Assembly (NCBI GenBank): GCA_029261715.1
Contig: JAJDAT010000038.1
Coordinates: 169,883-233,882 of the forward strand
Direction of reading: 5' to 3'
Source of the DNA: Nitrospinia bacterium
GTDB lineage: Bacteria; Nitrospinota; Nitrospinia; Nitrospinales; JAJDAT01
Length of the DNA: 64,000 nt
Below the pieces are notes generated by a model. It did no database searches. It saw only the letters and a program-made list of their open reading frames with translations, and was not told where the DNA came from. Every line of letters starts with the position of its first letter. Position 1 is the stretch's first letter. Positions 53,230 through 62,205 of the stretch are shown here, in pieces. The translations under genes were made by a program, and so were the position numbers.

Positions 53230-56200
53230 TTATGCAGGTAATATAATCGTTTCGATTTGCTCTAATAGTTTAAGAGCGTCTTCATTTTGCGGCTCGAAAA
53301 TCAAAATTTGGTTAATCGCTTCGCGAGCTTCTTCCCAACAATCCATTTTAAACAATATACCCGCCAAACCAAACCGCATATTTAGATTTGCAGGATGAAC
53401 GTCCAAATACCTCATTAAAGAAGCGTGTATTTCCTCAAACTGGCTGAGCTCATAAGATAAATTAAGCAGAGAAGTCATAGCCGCAGAATTTTCTATATTT
53501 TCACGAATCGCGGTTTCATAAAACTTCATTGCCCTCTTCTTCTGGCCCATCCTCTCATAAACCATTCCTAATGCGCATAAAGCTCTATCATGAGTCGGGT
53601 TTTTAGCGATAAGTTTTTCCAACAATTGCACCGAGCCATGATAATCCGACTGCTGTAATTTTAATATGGACATGCCCATCAAACCGCTAGGGTAATCGGC
53701 TTCAGAGGAAAGACATAATTCGAAATTTTCTTCCGCGTTTTTCAAATCCTGCAACTTCATATAGCAATTCCCCATCCCACAATAAACTTCAGCGCAATTA
53801 GAAGCCATTTTCAAAGCTTGGCGATAATAGTATATAGCGTTCTCAAATTGCTTAGCTCCTTCACAATCTTTAGTCAATTGCATCAAGTTCGCATATTCTT
53901 TTTCTAAAACAGCTTCGGCGGAAGTTTCAAGATTTTTTTTCTTATAAGCTTCTTCAGGGATAGCTACTACAAAATATTCTTCTACGAATAATCTGCGAAT
54001 TTCTTCTTGAGATAAATCGTTAATAACAACTCGGCCAAATCGTAGTACAGTTGTATCCGTGTTGGCAAGAGAATCGAAATTGGAATCAACAATTTCTTCC
54101 GTAGCTTCTATATGAAAACCAGACTCCTTCAACAGGGACCGATAATCCGAAACAGTAAGAAACCCGTGCGTCTCATTATTAAAAGCGCTATCACTTTTAG
54201 GATCGCTACCACCCTCGATCAAATAATTTATCGCTTGAATCGACTGTACGTTTGGAAACTTTACAATTAAGGTTCCTTCTGGTTTTAAACATTTCTCTAA
54301 TTTTCCCAAAAACGCTTTGGGGTTTGCCGAACGTCCCAAAGTACCCAAGACCAAGATACAATCAAAGCTATGATTGTCGTATGGAATTTCCAAAGCGCTC
54401 GCTGAACTACAAATAACATCATCCACTTCAACCTTAGTCGCTTCGACTAGCTCAGGGTTTTCTTCAATACCCGCTATAAAAATATTACGGTTTGCTTTGA
54501 TGGACTTTCCAATTTCCGCAATGCCTTCTCCAACCACCATCACGACTTCAGCCCCAGAAGGAATCATATTCTCAACATCTCCTTGGGAGTCTTTGTCTAT
54601 ATGAACTTTTTTCTCGGAAATAGTTACAGGAACTTCAATTTCTTTTTTCACTAACGCTCGATCTAAAACTTCCATCATCGACACGGTTCTACACTCGTAA
54701 GTATGTTTTTCCAATACTTCTTGTCTACCCTCTTCTGCAATGCGTTCACGTTGATCCGGGTTATCGATGTAATATTTTATTTTTTTCAAAAGATCGGTTT
54801 CATCTTTATAAATGGACAAATGCTTGCCATCTTCAAAGAAGTCTTCCAACCCTACAGCTGGATCGGTAACTAGCATAGTCCCAGAACAAAGAGCTTCAAA
54901 AACTCTCATATTAAGATCGTTTCGAATCGCGTTATTAAAAACGATTCTTCCTTTGCAAAAGGCCTCTGTCATCTCGTCCATAAATTTTCTTTCAACAGAC
55001 AGATCAAATTGTTTATCGACTTCCTTTAAAAGATTTACCCTACGAGGATCGGTCAAACTTCCGACAAAGACAACATCATGAGACTTCTCAATCTCCGTCT
55101 TAGCGTGAATTTCAGGATCACATCCTAAAGGCAGCCAATGTACTTCAGAAATTCCCGCTTCCTTAAAACGTTCAATGTATTCTTTTTGAGCGATAAACAC
55201 GCAATCAAATTTTCTAGCGGTTTCGATATGAGCTTCTAGATGCAAATGCGTATCGATCAAATAGCAAACCTTAGGAATATCCAGTTTATCTAAATCTTTG
55301 GGATAAGAATCCAAACCCGTTTCCATCCAAAAGTAAAAATCAGGATTCCAATTTTCTGGTAACTGTTTCATCACAGAAGCAATAGAATCATTGCAACTTC
55401 TAAAAATATCTTGTCCGTTTATTGGCCAGTTCAAGTTTTCCAAATTCCAAAGTTTTTTCACTTCAGAAGTTATTACAGAACCACAAGTAACCAAATTATG
55501 ATTTTTACCCAACGCCCTTTCCATATAATGAGCTGTGGTAGCCGGATAAGAAACGTAATCCATCAACACGTTTTTCTTTTTCTTCTCTGCAAAAGGTATC
55601 TCTTTTCCGTCAACGCTCACACCGCTATCACGCAAAAAGTCAACAACGGTTTCATGAAAAATACGATCCCATTTTTGAAGAAAAGCGTTTTGGCTAAATA
55701 AAGTTTCAACAGTCTTCCGAGCTTCATTCCCCATTTCTCTGGCCAAGCTAACGTCTTCTAATAAAACCTTAGTCCATTGACGTAAATAAGAAATATCGTT
55801 AGAAATAAAACCGTTGACTCCATCTGTAATAGGAGACGATTGATTTGCCGTAGAAATCACCGGCATACCAGTAGCCATAGCTTCCAACATCGACAAGTTA
55901 TACCCGTCTTCATATTGCTCAACCGTCGTGTTTAAATAAACTCGATAACGACTAAAATGGTCTCGCAGTTCGTCAAAGTTTTTTGCTAATTCAGTATTTG
56001 GAATAGTTGGATTAATACCCAGAGTTTTGCAAGGAAATCCTTCGGAAATATGCTGGCTGATTGAAAAACCTAGCATCAAATCTCGTTCGCGAAAATGATT
56101 ACCAACGCGCAAAATAGCCGATTCTTCTCCACTATAGCCGCCGTATTCGCTCATATCGATTCCAGGCAAAACAATTTCACCCTGCCCATCCCAATCGGCG

Positions 56201-56601
56201 CGCTTGGCTTCAGAAATATATACCTCTCTAACGCCTTCACGTAATGAGGCGGTTTTGTTCAAATAATCGTTACGATCAATCGGAGTTTTGGATAAGCCAA
56301 TTTCGGTCGAAAGCTTATTGTGATAAACCATAATTTTGGGCATAAAATACCCATTAGCGAAGATCAAATCCTTTATGTTGTGAGCCAACAAAAGATCCAC
56401 TTCGCCTTTATCTAACTCAGCTGTTGCTTGTTCTTGCGACAAAAGGCGAACGTTTTCCGGGATCGGTCGCATCTCTTTTTCCCAGTGTTTGTATCTACCT
56501 GGAGCCAGCTCTGGCTCCACAACCAACATCTGGTGGCCCAGTTTGGCTAAAATGTATAGATAAGGAGCGTGCCAATTGAATGTCATTACCCGGAATTTCA
56601 T
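53230..56601 (-). CDS. multidomain glycosyltransferase-methyltransferase-TPR protein
   Basis: An 1123-residue cytoplasmic protein with four recognisable parts. Residues about 1-345 are a GT4-like GT-B transferase (NLSMLEAMATGMPVISTANQSSPITDGVNGF). Residues about 350-660 are CgeB/Glyco_trans_1_2-like (HDVVFVGSLTDPRRVNLL; MRVFEALCSGTMLVTDPAVG). Residues about 690-860 are a class I methyltransferase (SFDCILVLGTLGRSANPKAFLGKLEKCLKPEGTLIVKFPN), though its first SAM loop (VMVVGEGIAEIG) is atypical. Residues about 895-1123 are TPR repeats, as in SPINDLY/OGT-type and Maf-associated proteins. GAGGG precedes ATG 56601. First gene of the operon; it likely builds and caps a protein-linked glycan. Confidence 0.82.
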   Translation of the reverse strand: MKFRVMTFNWHAPYLYILAKLGHQMLVVEPELAPGRYKHWEKEMRPIPENVRLLSQEQATAELDKGEVDLLLAHNIKDLIFANGYFMPKIMVYHNKLSTEIGLSKTPIDRNDYLNKTASLREGVREVYISEAKRADWDGQGEIVLPGIDMSEYGGYSGEESAILRVGNHFRERDLMLGFSISQHISEGFPCKTLGINPTIPNTELAKNFDELRDHFSRYRVYLNTTVEQYEDGYNLSMLEAMATGMPVISTANQSSPITDGVNGFISNDISYLRQWTKVLLEDVSLAREMGNEARKTVETLFSQNAFLQKWDRIFHETVVDFLRDSGVSVDGKEIPFAEKKKKNVLMDYVSYPATTAHYMERALGKNHNLVTCGSVITSEVKKLWNLENLNWPINGQDIFRSCNDSIASVMKQLPENWNPDFYFWMETGLDSYPKDLDKLDIPKVCYLIDTHLHLEAHIETARKFDCVFIAQKEYIERFKEAGISEVHWLPLGCDPEIHAKTEIEKSHDVVFVGSLTDPRRVNLLKEVDKQFDLSVERKFMDEMTEAFCKGRIVFNNAIRNDLNMRVFEALCSGTMLVTDPAVGLEDFFEDGKHLSIYKDETDLLKKIKYYIDNPDQRERIAEEGRQEVLEKHTYECRTVSMMEVLDRALVKKEIEVPVTISEKKVHIDKDSQGDVENMIPSGAEVVMVVGEGIAEIGKSIKANRNIFIAGIEENPELVEATKVEVDDVICSSASALEIPYDNHSFDCILVLGTLGRSANPKAFLGKLEKCLKPEGTLIVKFPNVQSIQAINYLIEGGSDPKSDSAFNNETHGFLTVSDYRSLLKESGFHIEATEEIVDSNFDSLANTDTTVLRFGRVVINDLSQEEIRRLFVEEYFVVAIPEEAYKKKNLETSAEAVLEKEYANLMQLTKDCEGAKQFENAIYYYRQALKMASNCAEVYCGMGNCYMKLQDLKNAEENFELCLSSEADYPSGLMGMSILKLQQSDYHGSVQLLEKLIAKNPTHDRALCALGMVYERMGQKKRAMKFYETAIRENIENSAAMTSLLNLSYELSQFEEIHASLMRYLDVHPANLNMRFGLAGILFKMDCWEEAREAINQILIFEPQNEDALKLLEQIETIILPA

Positions 56602-56920
56602 TTATTACCCTCGATTTTTAAAATTTCCCTTCGTTTACTGAGTTCGAACCCTTATTTCTTGTCGGAAAAAATCAATATTTCCTTTAGTTTTCGCGCTAAC
56701 CAATAAAAATGCAAAAGGTAGACCAAATTAAACCATTAGTTTTCAAATGGTTAACTTTTTATAAAAAACGGCAACCAAAGGGCTCTTGCCGCATCCAAAC
56801 AAAAGCGGATAAAATTATAAGGTTGGTTTTTTGACGGAAAACTCAACTATGCTCAACATAATTACGTATTTAATAGGAAAATTTTTCTCTTTTTCATTTT
56901 ATTAATAGATGAGGTGATTC
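56602..56920. other. divergent intergenic region with two inverted repeats
   Basis: A 319-base gap between the glycosylation operon (minus) and the molybdoenzyme gene (plus). It holds AACCATT (56731-56737) pairing with AATGGTT (56746-56752), followed by AACTTTTT, which looks terminator-like on the plus strand although no plus-strand gene precedes it. CGGCAA (56769-56774) pairs with TTGCCG (56786-56791). These may form a leader structure for the molybdoenzyme gene. I could not fit a molybdenum-cofactor riboswitch by eye. Confidence 0.4.
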
Positions 56921-57619
56921 TTGGATATTCCACAATTCGATCCCAACTCCCGCAGAATCCAAAAACGGGAAGAACTTATAAAATATAGAAAAGCCATTGA
57001 AGCCCAACAAAAATGGGAAGGCGAAATACCTCAAGGCGAAGGCGAACTCAACCGTGATGGCAATCCCAAGATTCCTCCTGGACAAAGTATCGTCGAACGC
57101 TGGCCCGTTTTGGATCTAGGAACTCAACCCGACGTTCCCAAAAACACCTGGACATTAGCTGTTTCCGGATTGGTAGAAAACCCAGAAACCTTTACTTGGA
57201 AAGATTTCATGAAACTTCCTCAACATGAGGATGTTTCGGATTTTCATTGCGTAACCACCTGGAGCCGACTCAATAATAATTGGATAGGGGTCCGATTTCT
57301 TGACATTGCAGAAGAATGCGGCCTATTACCCGAAGCAAAGTTCGTTTTTATAAAAGCATTTGAGGGGTACACAACCAACTTACCGCTGGAAGAAGCAATG
57401 AAAAAAGACGTGATGTTAGTTCATCACTGGGAAGGCAAACCATTGGAAAAAGAACATGGCGGCCCAGTGAGAATGATCACTCCACAGTTGTATGCATGGA
57501 AAGGCGCGAAATGGATATCAGAGATTATATTTAAAGCGGAAGACCAGCTTGGTTTTTGGGAAGAACGCGGCTACTCCAACACAGCGGAACCTTGGCTCAA
57601 CGATAGATACTCAGGATAA
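56921..57619 (+). CDS. sulfite-oxidase-fold molybdopterin-dependent oxidoreductase
   Basis: A 232-residue protein with the oxidoreductase molybdopterin-binding domain: TWTLAVSGLVENPETFTWKDFMKLP, then FHCVTTWSR with the molybdenum-ligating Cys110, and LVHHWEGKPLEKEHGGPVRMITPQLYAWKGAKWI. It lacks a Tat signal peptide and haem or dimerisation domains, as in soluble sulfite-oxidase-like enzymes whose substrates are often unknown. The start is a TTG at 56921 with GAGGTG five bases upstream. The codon just before it in the same frame group is TTC and before that TGA, so no upstream ATG is possible. No partner electron-transfer gene is adjacent. Confidence 0.92.
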   Translation: MDIPQFDPNSRRIQKREELIKYRKAIEAQQKWEGEIPQGEGELNRDGNPKIPPGQSIVERWPVLDLGTQPDVPKNTWTLAVSGLVENPETFTWKDFMKLPQHEDVSDFHCVTTWSRLNNNWIGVRFLDIAEECGLLPEAKFVFIKAFEGYTTNLPLEEAMKKDVMLVHHWEGKPLEKEHGGPVRMITPQLYAWKGAKWISEIIFKAEDQLGFWEERGYSNTAEPWLNDRYSG

Positions 57620-57819
57620 TTAAAAAAAAACTTCGATGAAGAGCAATGAGCTTTATTATTTTCATTGAGTTTATGAGGAAAGAGGTTTGCGAAAGCAAGC
57701 TCAGTTCCGTGGAGTCTAAGAAAAATTAAAACCGATTCCTACAGACCCCACAGAACCAACTAGAATTAAAAAGTCTCTACTCCTAACTTCTTCATAAGTA
57801 GTTATAATAAGTCGAATCT

Positions 57820-57835
57820 CAATAACTAGTTATTG
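57820..57835. repeat. 16-base perfect palindrome at a stop codon
   Basis: CAATAACTAGTTATTG reads identically on both strands and spans the TAG stop of the CVNH protein gene (57826-57828). It could be a protein-binding site or chance in AT-rich sequence; no T run follows on the minus strand. Confidence 0.4.
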
Positions 57836-59445
57836 TCATCTAGCTTCAAACTACCTAATATTGCCCACGAAAAATCGAGTTTTAACGAATTATTAAACAC
57901 TTCATCGGTAATACTCATGTAAAAATCCGTTGCATAAGGATCTTCCGTACTATCAACTTTATAATTTTTACTAGGATTATACATCGCTAGATTATGACAG
58001 GTCATGCAGTTAGTCTGCACACCGTATTCGTGAACAATCGGCCCATTCGATCCATTAATCGCTCTTATGATCTGAAAAGTAGCAGGATCAAATCCCGCTT
58101 CTAAGTGAGGATTATAACCAATGACTGGCGAACCTGAATTTTCACCTCCAATTATAGGTTGTGCTGGTGAAACCATTTCGTAGGCTACGGACATCGCATA
58201 ATGTCGTGGCGCTTTACCCATGGTCTTCGGTCTATAACTCGCTATATCAGTAGAGCTTGGTAGATAGGGCTTGTTCGGGTTAGCCGACCACCAAAAAGTT
58301 TGCCATGTCCAACGTTTGATTTCTCGAGTTGTTACGTGCATACCTACCAGAATGGCATAATCGCCTGCCTCTACTTTGCCAAGTTCATTGAGACCCAATT
58401 GGTCTGTAAGGTATTGAGCGTCTTCCTTATTTATCTGTTGGTGTATAAAATTGTTTAGGTAAAAGGTATTCTCTTTAGATTGCCCCTTACACCCCTTATC
58501 AATAGAATTTCCGCCTTTTCCTGTTCCTTTAATATCAACGTATACACAGCTTCCCCACACACTTTCGCCAAAAGTTTTTGCGGGCGACGGCGTGCCTGGC
58601 CAACCAGGAAAGGTATAAATGCCATTAGTAGTATTTTTAGAAGTAATAACTTTGTAGACGGGTTTAACGACTATGGTATTAAGTGGATAATTAGGAATTT
58701 CAGTATAGCCCTCTTTTAAATATTTATTGAGAGTGCTCTGTAAAAGTAATTTATTGGTTATTAAGTGTCGTGCTCCAGGAGGATTGAAAGCGACTGAAAC
58801 GGCAATACTAGTATCTCCATCATTTATTCCTTTTGCTTTACTCTTTTTTACACTCTTGAATCGTCGTTTGTTGAACCGTTTAGGCGGTTTTAATTCAAGT
58901 TTCAATTTAGCGGGGTGCAATGGTTGTGAAGAACTTAGCATTGACATGTTTTTGGGCAAATTTCCAATTTGAGATAAAATATTGGTAGGTGTGTTCCAAG
59001 TCTCAAAGGCTCTGACAGGGACGCCGTCTACGTTACCAACATGACTGGTTAAACCGTCCCAAACTCCCCATCCATGTTTATAGACATTGGATAAATCATT
59101 ACCATAGATCCACGCGTTGATTTGTGTTTCTGATTTAGGAAACGTGAAATTTGGATCTACTATTGGCAAATCTGGCAAACAAATTAAACTTCCATCTATA
59201 TTGCCAATATCACCATTCTGGGAAATTGAATTTAAACAAGCGCTAAGGTTTTTCAGCTTTGCCTTTTTCACTGAACCATTTAATGTGGTACATCTGGCTT
59301 TCAACTTGTCGTTTTTTACTTTTATGTCAACGCACGACTTCTGATAACTACCAACAGGGACCATTTCCGCCTGTGAGACTTGTGAATAAGTAAAAGTTAT
59401 TGCCAAAACAGATAGTATTAAAAAGTATTTCAATATTTTGCTCAT
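57826..59445 (-). CDS. secreted CVNH-domain protein with C-terminal CxxCH haem motif
   Basis: A 539-residue protein starting at ATG 59445, chosen because GAGGAGGAG lies 7 bases upstream; the frame extends 10 codons further without support. Residues 1-26 are a signal peptide (cleavage near SQA/E). Residues about 32-90 match a cyanovirin-N homology domain: VGSYQKSCVDIKVKNDKLKA, RCTTLNGSV, GDIGNIDGSLICLPD, with Cys38 and Cys52 14 apart as in cyanovirin. The long middle region is unassigned. Cys480-x-x-Cys483-His484 (TNCMTCHN) is a c-type haem-binding motif. CVNH domains bind sugars, so a periplasmic carbohydrate-binding cytochrome-like protein is inferred. A likely promoter lies at 59851-59879. 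Confidence 0.75.
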   Translation of the reverse strand: MSKILKYFLILSVLAITFTYSQVSQAEMVPVGSYQKSCVDIKVKNDKLKARCTTLNGSVKKAKLKNLSACLNSISQNGDIGNIDGSLICLPDLPIVDPNFTFPKSETQINAWIYGNDLSNVYKHGWGVWDGLTSHVGNVDGVPVRAFETWNTPTNILSQIGNLPKNMSMLSSSQPLHPAKLKLELKPPKRFNKRRFKSVKKSKAKGINDGDTSIAVSVAFNPPGARHLITNKLLLQSTLNKYLKEGYTEIPNYPLNTIVVKPVYKVITSKNTTNGIYTFPGWPGTPSPAKTFGESVWGSCVYVDIKGTGKGGNSIDKGCKGQSKENTFYLNNFIHQQINKEDAQYLTDQLGLNELGKVEAGDYAILVGMHVTTREIKRWTWQTFWWSANPNKPYLPSSTDIASYRPKTMGKAPRHYAMSVAYEMVSPAQPIIGGENSGSPVIGYNPHLEAGFDPATFQIIRAINGSNGPIVHEYGVQTNCMTCHNLAMYNPSKNYKVDSTEDPYATDFYMSITDEVFNNSLKLDFSWAILGSLKLDDNN

Positions 59446-59850
59446 GCCATTACTCCTCCTCTTTAAGGGTTTCATTGCACATCAATTAAGCCATTTAGGA
59501 GAACGCAGTCTCGCGCCAAGGTAACCTCTCCCTCAAAAACAATATTTTTGGCTTATAATCATTAAAATTGACATAGTAATATAATATATTGAGAATTTAT
59601 TTTTTTGAAAGTCTAACGCAAACTGTTCTTTAGAACTCTAGAGCTCTAAATCGCTTGCCCTTCGATACCTAATAAAACATTGTAAATAAAGTTTTTTTTA
59701 ACCCATGGCAGCAAAGATAAAACAAACAATTGAATCAAGAGAGCCTACAACTAAGCCTATTTTTTAATCGGTTTTCTTGTGAGCAACATTAGCTTGATCG
59801 CAAAAACCAATCGGATAAACCTAATCATTTTTATATACGAAAATTAACCA

Positions 59851-59879
59851 TAATTATCACTTGGGTAGGATTATGTCAA
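59851..59879 (-). promoter_or_regulatory. candidate sigma-70 promoter for the CVNH gene
   Basis: On the minus strand a perfect TTGACA (59874-59879) is followed after 17 bases by TAATTA (59851-59856), preceded by TG (extended -10). The -35 is consensus and the -10 weak. It would give a leader of about 400 bases before ATG 59445. Confidence 0.4.
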
Positions 59880-60138
59880 CTTTATAGTTGAACTTCCATC
59901 TCCCTACTCCCCTTCAAACTATCTTGGGTTTGTCTCGATTTCCATGACACACTCAGAAATCTCGCTTTAAATTCTTTGATGGACCAGCGCTGAAACCTCT
60001 GCATCGATCAGGATTAACTCAGCCTAAGTAGCGAAGATCTAGAATTATTATTTTAAAGAAGGGATTAATCTGAAATGTAAGTTAACACTACCAATGTCGT
60101 TTCAGACGTGTTTCATGCTGAAAAAGCTACGAAGAAGC

Positions 60139-60150
60139 GAGGAAGGATCT
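60139..60150 (+). repeat. dispersed repeat core GAGGAAGGATCT (copy 1)
   Basis: The 12-base core occurs three times in the last 4 kb. Here it is embedded in ATGCTGAAAAAGCTACGAAG and GAAGCGAGGAAGGATCTTG, similar in flavour to the widespread GTCATGCTGAGCGAAGCG-type intergenic repeat found in many bacteria. It has no coding context. Confidence 0.5.
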
Positions 60151-60182
60151 TGCCTTGATTTAATTAAATTTCTATCACTCAT

Positions 60183-60584
60183 CTACCCTATTCCTATTCC
60201 CAGCATAGATTTAATTTTTTCTTTAAAAGCGGTCGTATCGTTGGCCTTAATAATATAGTTTTTAATTCCAGCCTTTGCCGCTTTTAAAACTTCTTCTTTA
60301 GAGTTTGCCGAGGTTAACAACAAAAAAGGGATAGAGCTCAACCTATCATTACCTCTAATAGACCTAAAAAACTCTAAACCATCCATCACCGGCATATTCC
60401 AATCGGAAACTACAATATCGACCGATTCAGTGAATAAAATCTGGAGAGCATTTTGCCCATTTTCAGCCGTTAAAATATTATTTATTCCCAATTCTTTAAG
60501 CGCTCTCGACAAAATAACTCGCGGAATCTTGTCATCGTCGACCAAAAGAACCAGTACATCGTCAATACTTTTATTAATGGCCAT
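60183..60584 (-). CDS. single-domain CheY-like response regulator
   Basis: A 133-residue receiver domain with no output domain. The acidic pair is in LLVDDDKIPR, the phospho-acceptor is Asp61 (DIVVSDWNMPVMDG), the Thr/Ser switch is in LLLTSANS, and Lys in YIIKAND. Free-standing CheY proteins usually bind the flagellar motor or relay phosphate. WNMPVMDG is typical of chemotaxis CheY. No kinase or che gene is adjacent, so its pathway is open. The gene stands alone on the minus strand. Confidence 0.9.
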   Translation of the reverse strand: MAINKSIDDVLVLLVDDDKIPRVILSRALKELGINNILTAENGQNALQILFTESVDIVVSDWNMPVMDGLEFFRSIRGNDRLSSIPFLLLTSANSKEEVLKAAKAGIKNYIIKANDTTAFKEKIKSMLGIGIG

Positions 60585-60714
60585 AGGATTGTTTCAATTA
60601 ACTTTCATTGATAGCCCACAAAGTTTCTCACCTTTGGAACGTTCGGTCAATGATTGAAACTAGCTGCAAAAGTTTGATAGAAAGAAGGCAGGGGATATCT
60701 TAAGAAACAAAGAT

Positions 60715-61935
60715 CTAATTATTTCTGTCAACGATGGTAAAACCTGAAGCCAGTCCATTACTATATTTTGCTTTAACAACGCTTATTGAGTTGTTCAAAA
60801 TTTTAGCTCCAACAGATCGTCCTAAATTGATTCCGTAACCGCCACTAAGAATATTTGACCATTGCACAACAGGGCGTGTAGACGAATTCAAATTAAATTG
60901 CCAACCATCCGCGCTTCCTTTAGTAATGGCAATATTATTAAATTTAGTATCGACTGCCTGGCTTCTGACAATAACTGGCGACGCGATCCAGGAACCAATG
61001 ATCTGGGTATCGCTTATCAAAGCGCCCGTCCCTTCTTTAACGTCAATAGCATAAGAATCAGAATACCCCTTTCCACCATCGATAATATTGCCTGTAGAAA
61101 CACTGTCAGAATGAAGTCGCAACCCTACTTGGCTTTTATCGGAAAGAGTGATTCGATTATCAATAATTGAAACAGAGTGAGAGCTCCTGCCAACCAATAT
61201 ACCAAACGAGTTTGCATGAAACTGACTCAAACGATTGTTTTTGATCAGAACGTTATTCGATATCTTCACCTTGATGCCAGACTGAGTAATTAATTCGGTA
61301 TTATCCATCGTTATTTCATGAATCTCGTTACCTTCAATTTTGACGTCATTAGCGACACTAAGATAAATCCCGTGCTGCCCCGTATCGCGGATCGTACTGT
61401 TTAAGATAGACACTTTATCTGCGCCAACGACAATACCAACCAAAGGCGTATCTTCGATAACAATACCCGTAATAGTCACGTCACTGATAGCTTTTGTATA
61501 TGCGTTTAATTGCACCGTGCCACGTCCATGTCCAATACCATAAACAGGAGTCGCCGGATTGGTAAAACGAATATCTTTTATCAGAATATTTGATACTGGC
61601 CTGATTAAAGGCTGAACGATCAGAGTTTGCGAAAGCCCATCAGAGAACATGGTTGTATTAGCCGCACCCGCACCGATGAACGATATGTTCGATTTTTTTA
61701 TATTAATAGGAGCGCTGACTTTATAAGTACCAGGGGGAAGGTATATTGTGCCGCGAGAATTTAGAGGAACTGCATCGAGAGCAGATTGAATAGCCCGTCT
61801 ATCGTCAGTAACACCGTCACCAACAGCCCCATAGGATTTAACATTAAGTTCAACAGCAAACGCATTACCAATTCCCCAAAAAAGAAAAAAACCTACTCCA
61901 AAAACAAGAATTAAATAACGCATTATCATTTGCAT
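60715..61935 (-). CDS. secreted right-handed beta-helix (pectate-lyase-like) protein
   Basis: A 406-residue protein with a signal peptide (about 5-28, ending NAFA). The segment VKSYGAVGDGVTDDRRAIQSALDAV at about 32-56 is the conserved opening of the Pectate_lyase_3 family (tailspike, polygalacturonase and epimerase-like beta-helices). PbH1-type repeats follow (VSILNSTIRDTGQHGIYLSV; VLIKNNRLSQFHANSFGILV; VSIIDNRITLSDKSQVGLRL). It probably binds or modifies a polysaccharide in the periplasm or outside. Three ATGs lie within the first five codons (61935, 61929, 61923); the first is used here. No lyase active-site residues can be assigned by eye. Confidence 0.85.
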   Translation of the reverse strand: MQMIMRYLILVFGVGFFLFWGIGNAFAVELNVKSYGAVGDGVTDDRRAIQSALDAVPLNSRGTIYLPPGTYKVSAPINIKKSNISFIGAGAANTTMFSDGLSQTLIVQPLIRPVSNILIKDIRFTNPATPVYGIGHGRGTVQLNAYTKAISDVTITGIVIEDTPLVGIVVGADKVSILNSTIRDTGQHGIYLSVANDVKIEGNEIHEITMDNTELITQSGIKVKISNNVLIKNNRLSQFHANSFGILVGRSSHSVSIIDNRITLSDKSQVGLRLHSDSVSTGNIIDGGKGYSDSYAIDVKEGTGALISDTQIIGSWIASPVIVRSQAVDTKFNNIAITKGSADGWQFNLNSSTRPVVQWSNILSGGYGINLGRSVGAKILNNSISVVKAKYSNGLASGFTIVDRNN

Positions 61936-62089
61936 AAAAATGATTCTAATACAGAATAGATGAACCGCAAAAAACTAAAGAAGAAAGTAAAAGACTATAA
62001 CAAGATATTTAGCGCTGCAAGCATTGAGTTTATTTTGGCGTCACCCTAGGCGAGATTTACTTCGATAAGCTCAGTGCTGGCTCCGAATT

Positions 62090-62101
62090 GAGGAAGGATC
62101 T
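62090..62101 (+). repeat. dispersed repeat core GAGGAAGGATCT (copy 2)
   Basis: Same 12-base core as at 60139 and 63840. Upstream at about 62065-62078 is TTCGATAAGCTCAGTG, close to the CTTCGACAAGCTCAG repeat found dispersed in many environmental genomes. It lies in the 270-base gap between the beta-helix gene and the membrane protein gene, which holds nothing else recognisable. Confidence 0.5.
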
Positions 62102-62205
62102 AGATAAAATCATCTACCTGTTTTGTTTTAAACAATCATATCAAGCTTAGCCAACCAAGCGTTCGAAAAACCAAAAAACATTTATTATAATCCCCAGAAC
62201 CTTCG

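Larger units (their letters stand above)
59446..60182. other. 737-base gene-poor region
   Basis: No supported gene between the CVNH gene and the CheY-like gene, both on the minus strand. It contains a candidate minus-strand promoter (59851-59879), a dispersed-repeat core (60139-60150) and a 40-codon minus-strand frame (59882-60004) that I do not accept as a gene. The rest is AT-rich sequence with no recognisable element. Confidence 0.55.

Noticed and set aside
56602..56920. A molybdenum-cofactor riboswitch before the molybdoenzyme gene.
   Set aside because: Two short inverted repeats are present, but the conserved Moco core was not recognisable; the fold needs covariance-model testing.
59882..60004. 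A 40-codon minus-strand frame (begins MQRFQRWSIKEFKARF) just upstream of the candidate CVNH promoter.
   Set aside because: It reads protein-like but has no ribosome binding site, no recognised family, and lies in repeat-bearing gene-poor DNA. It may be part of a repeat or a decayed RNA gene; not enough to call.
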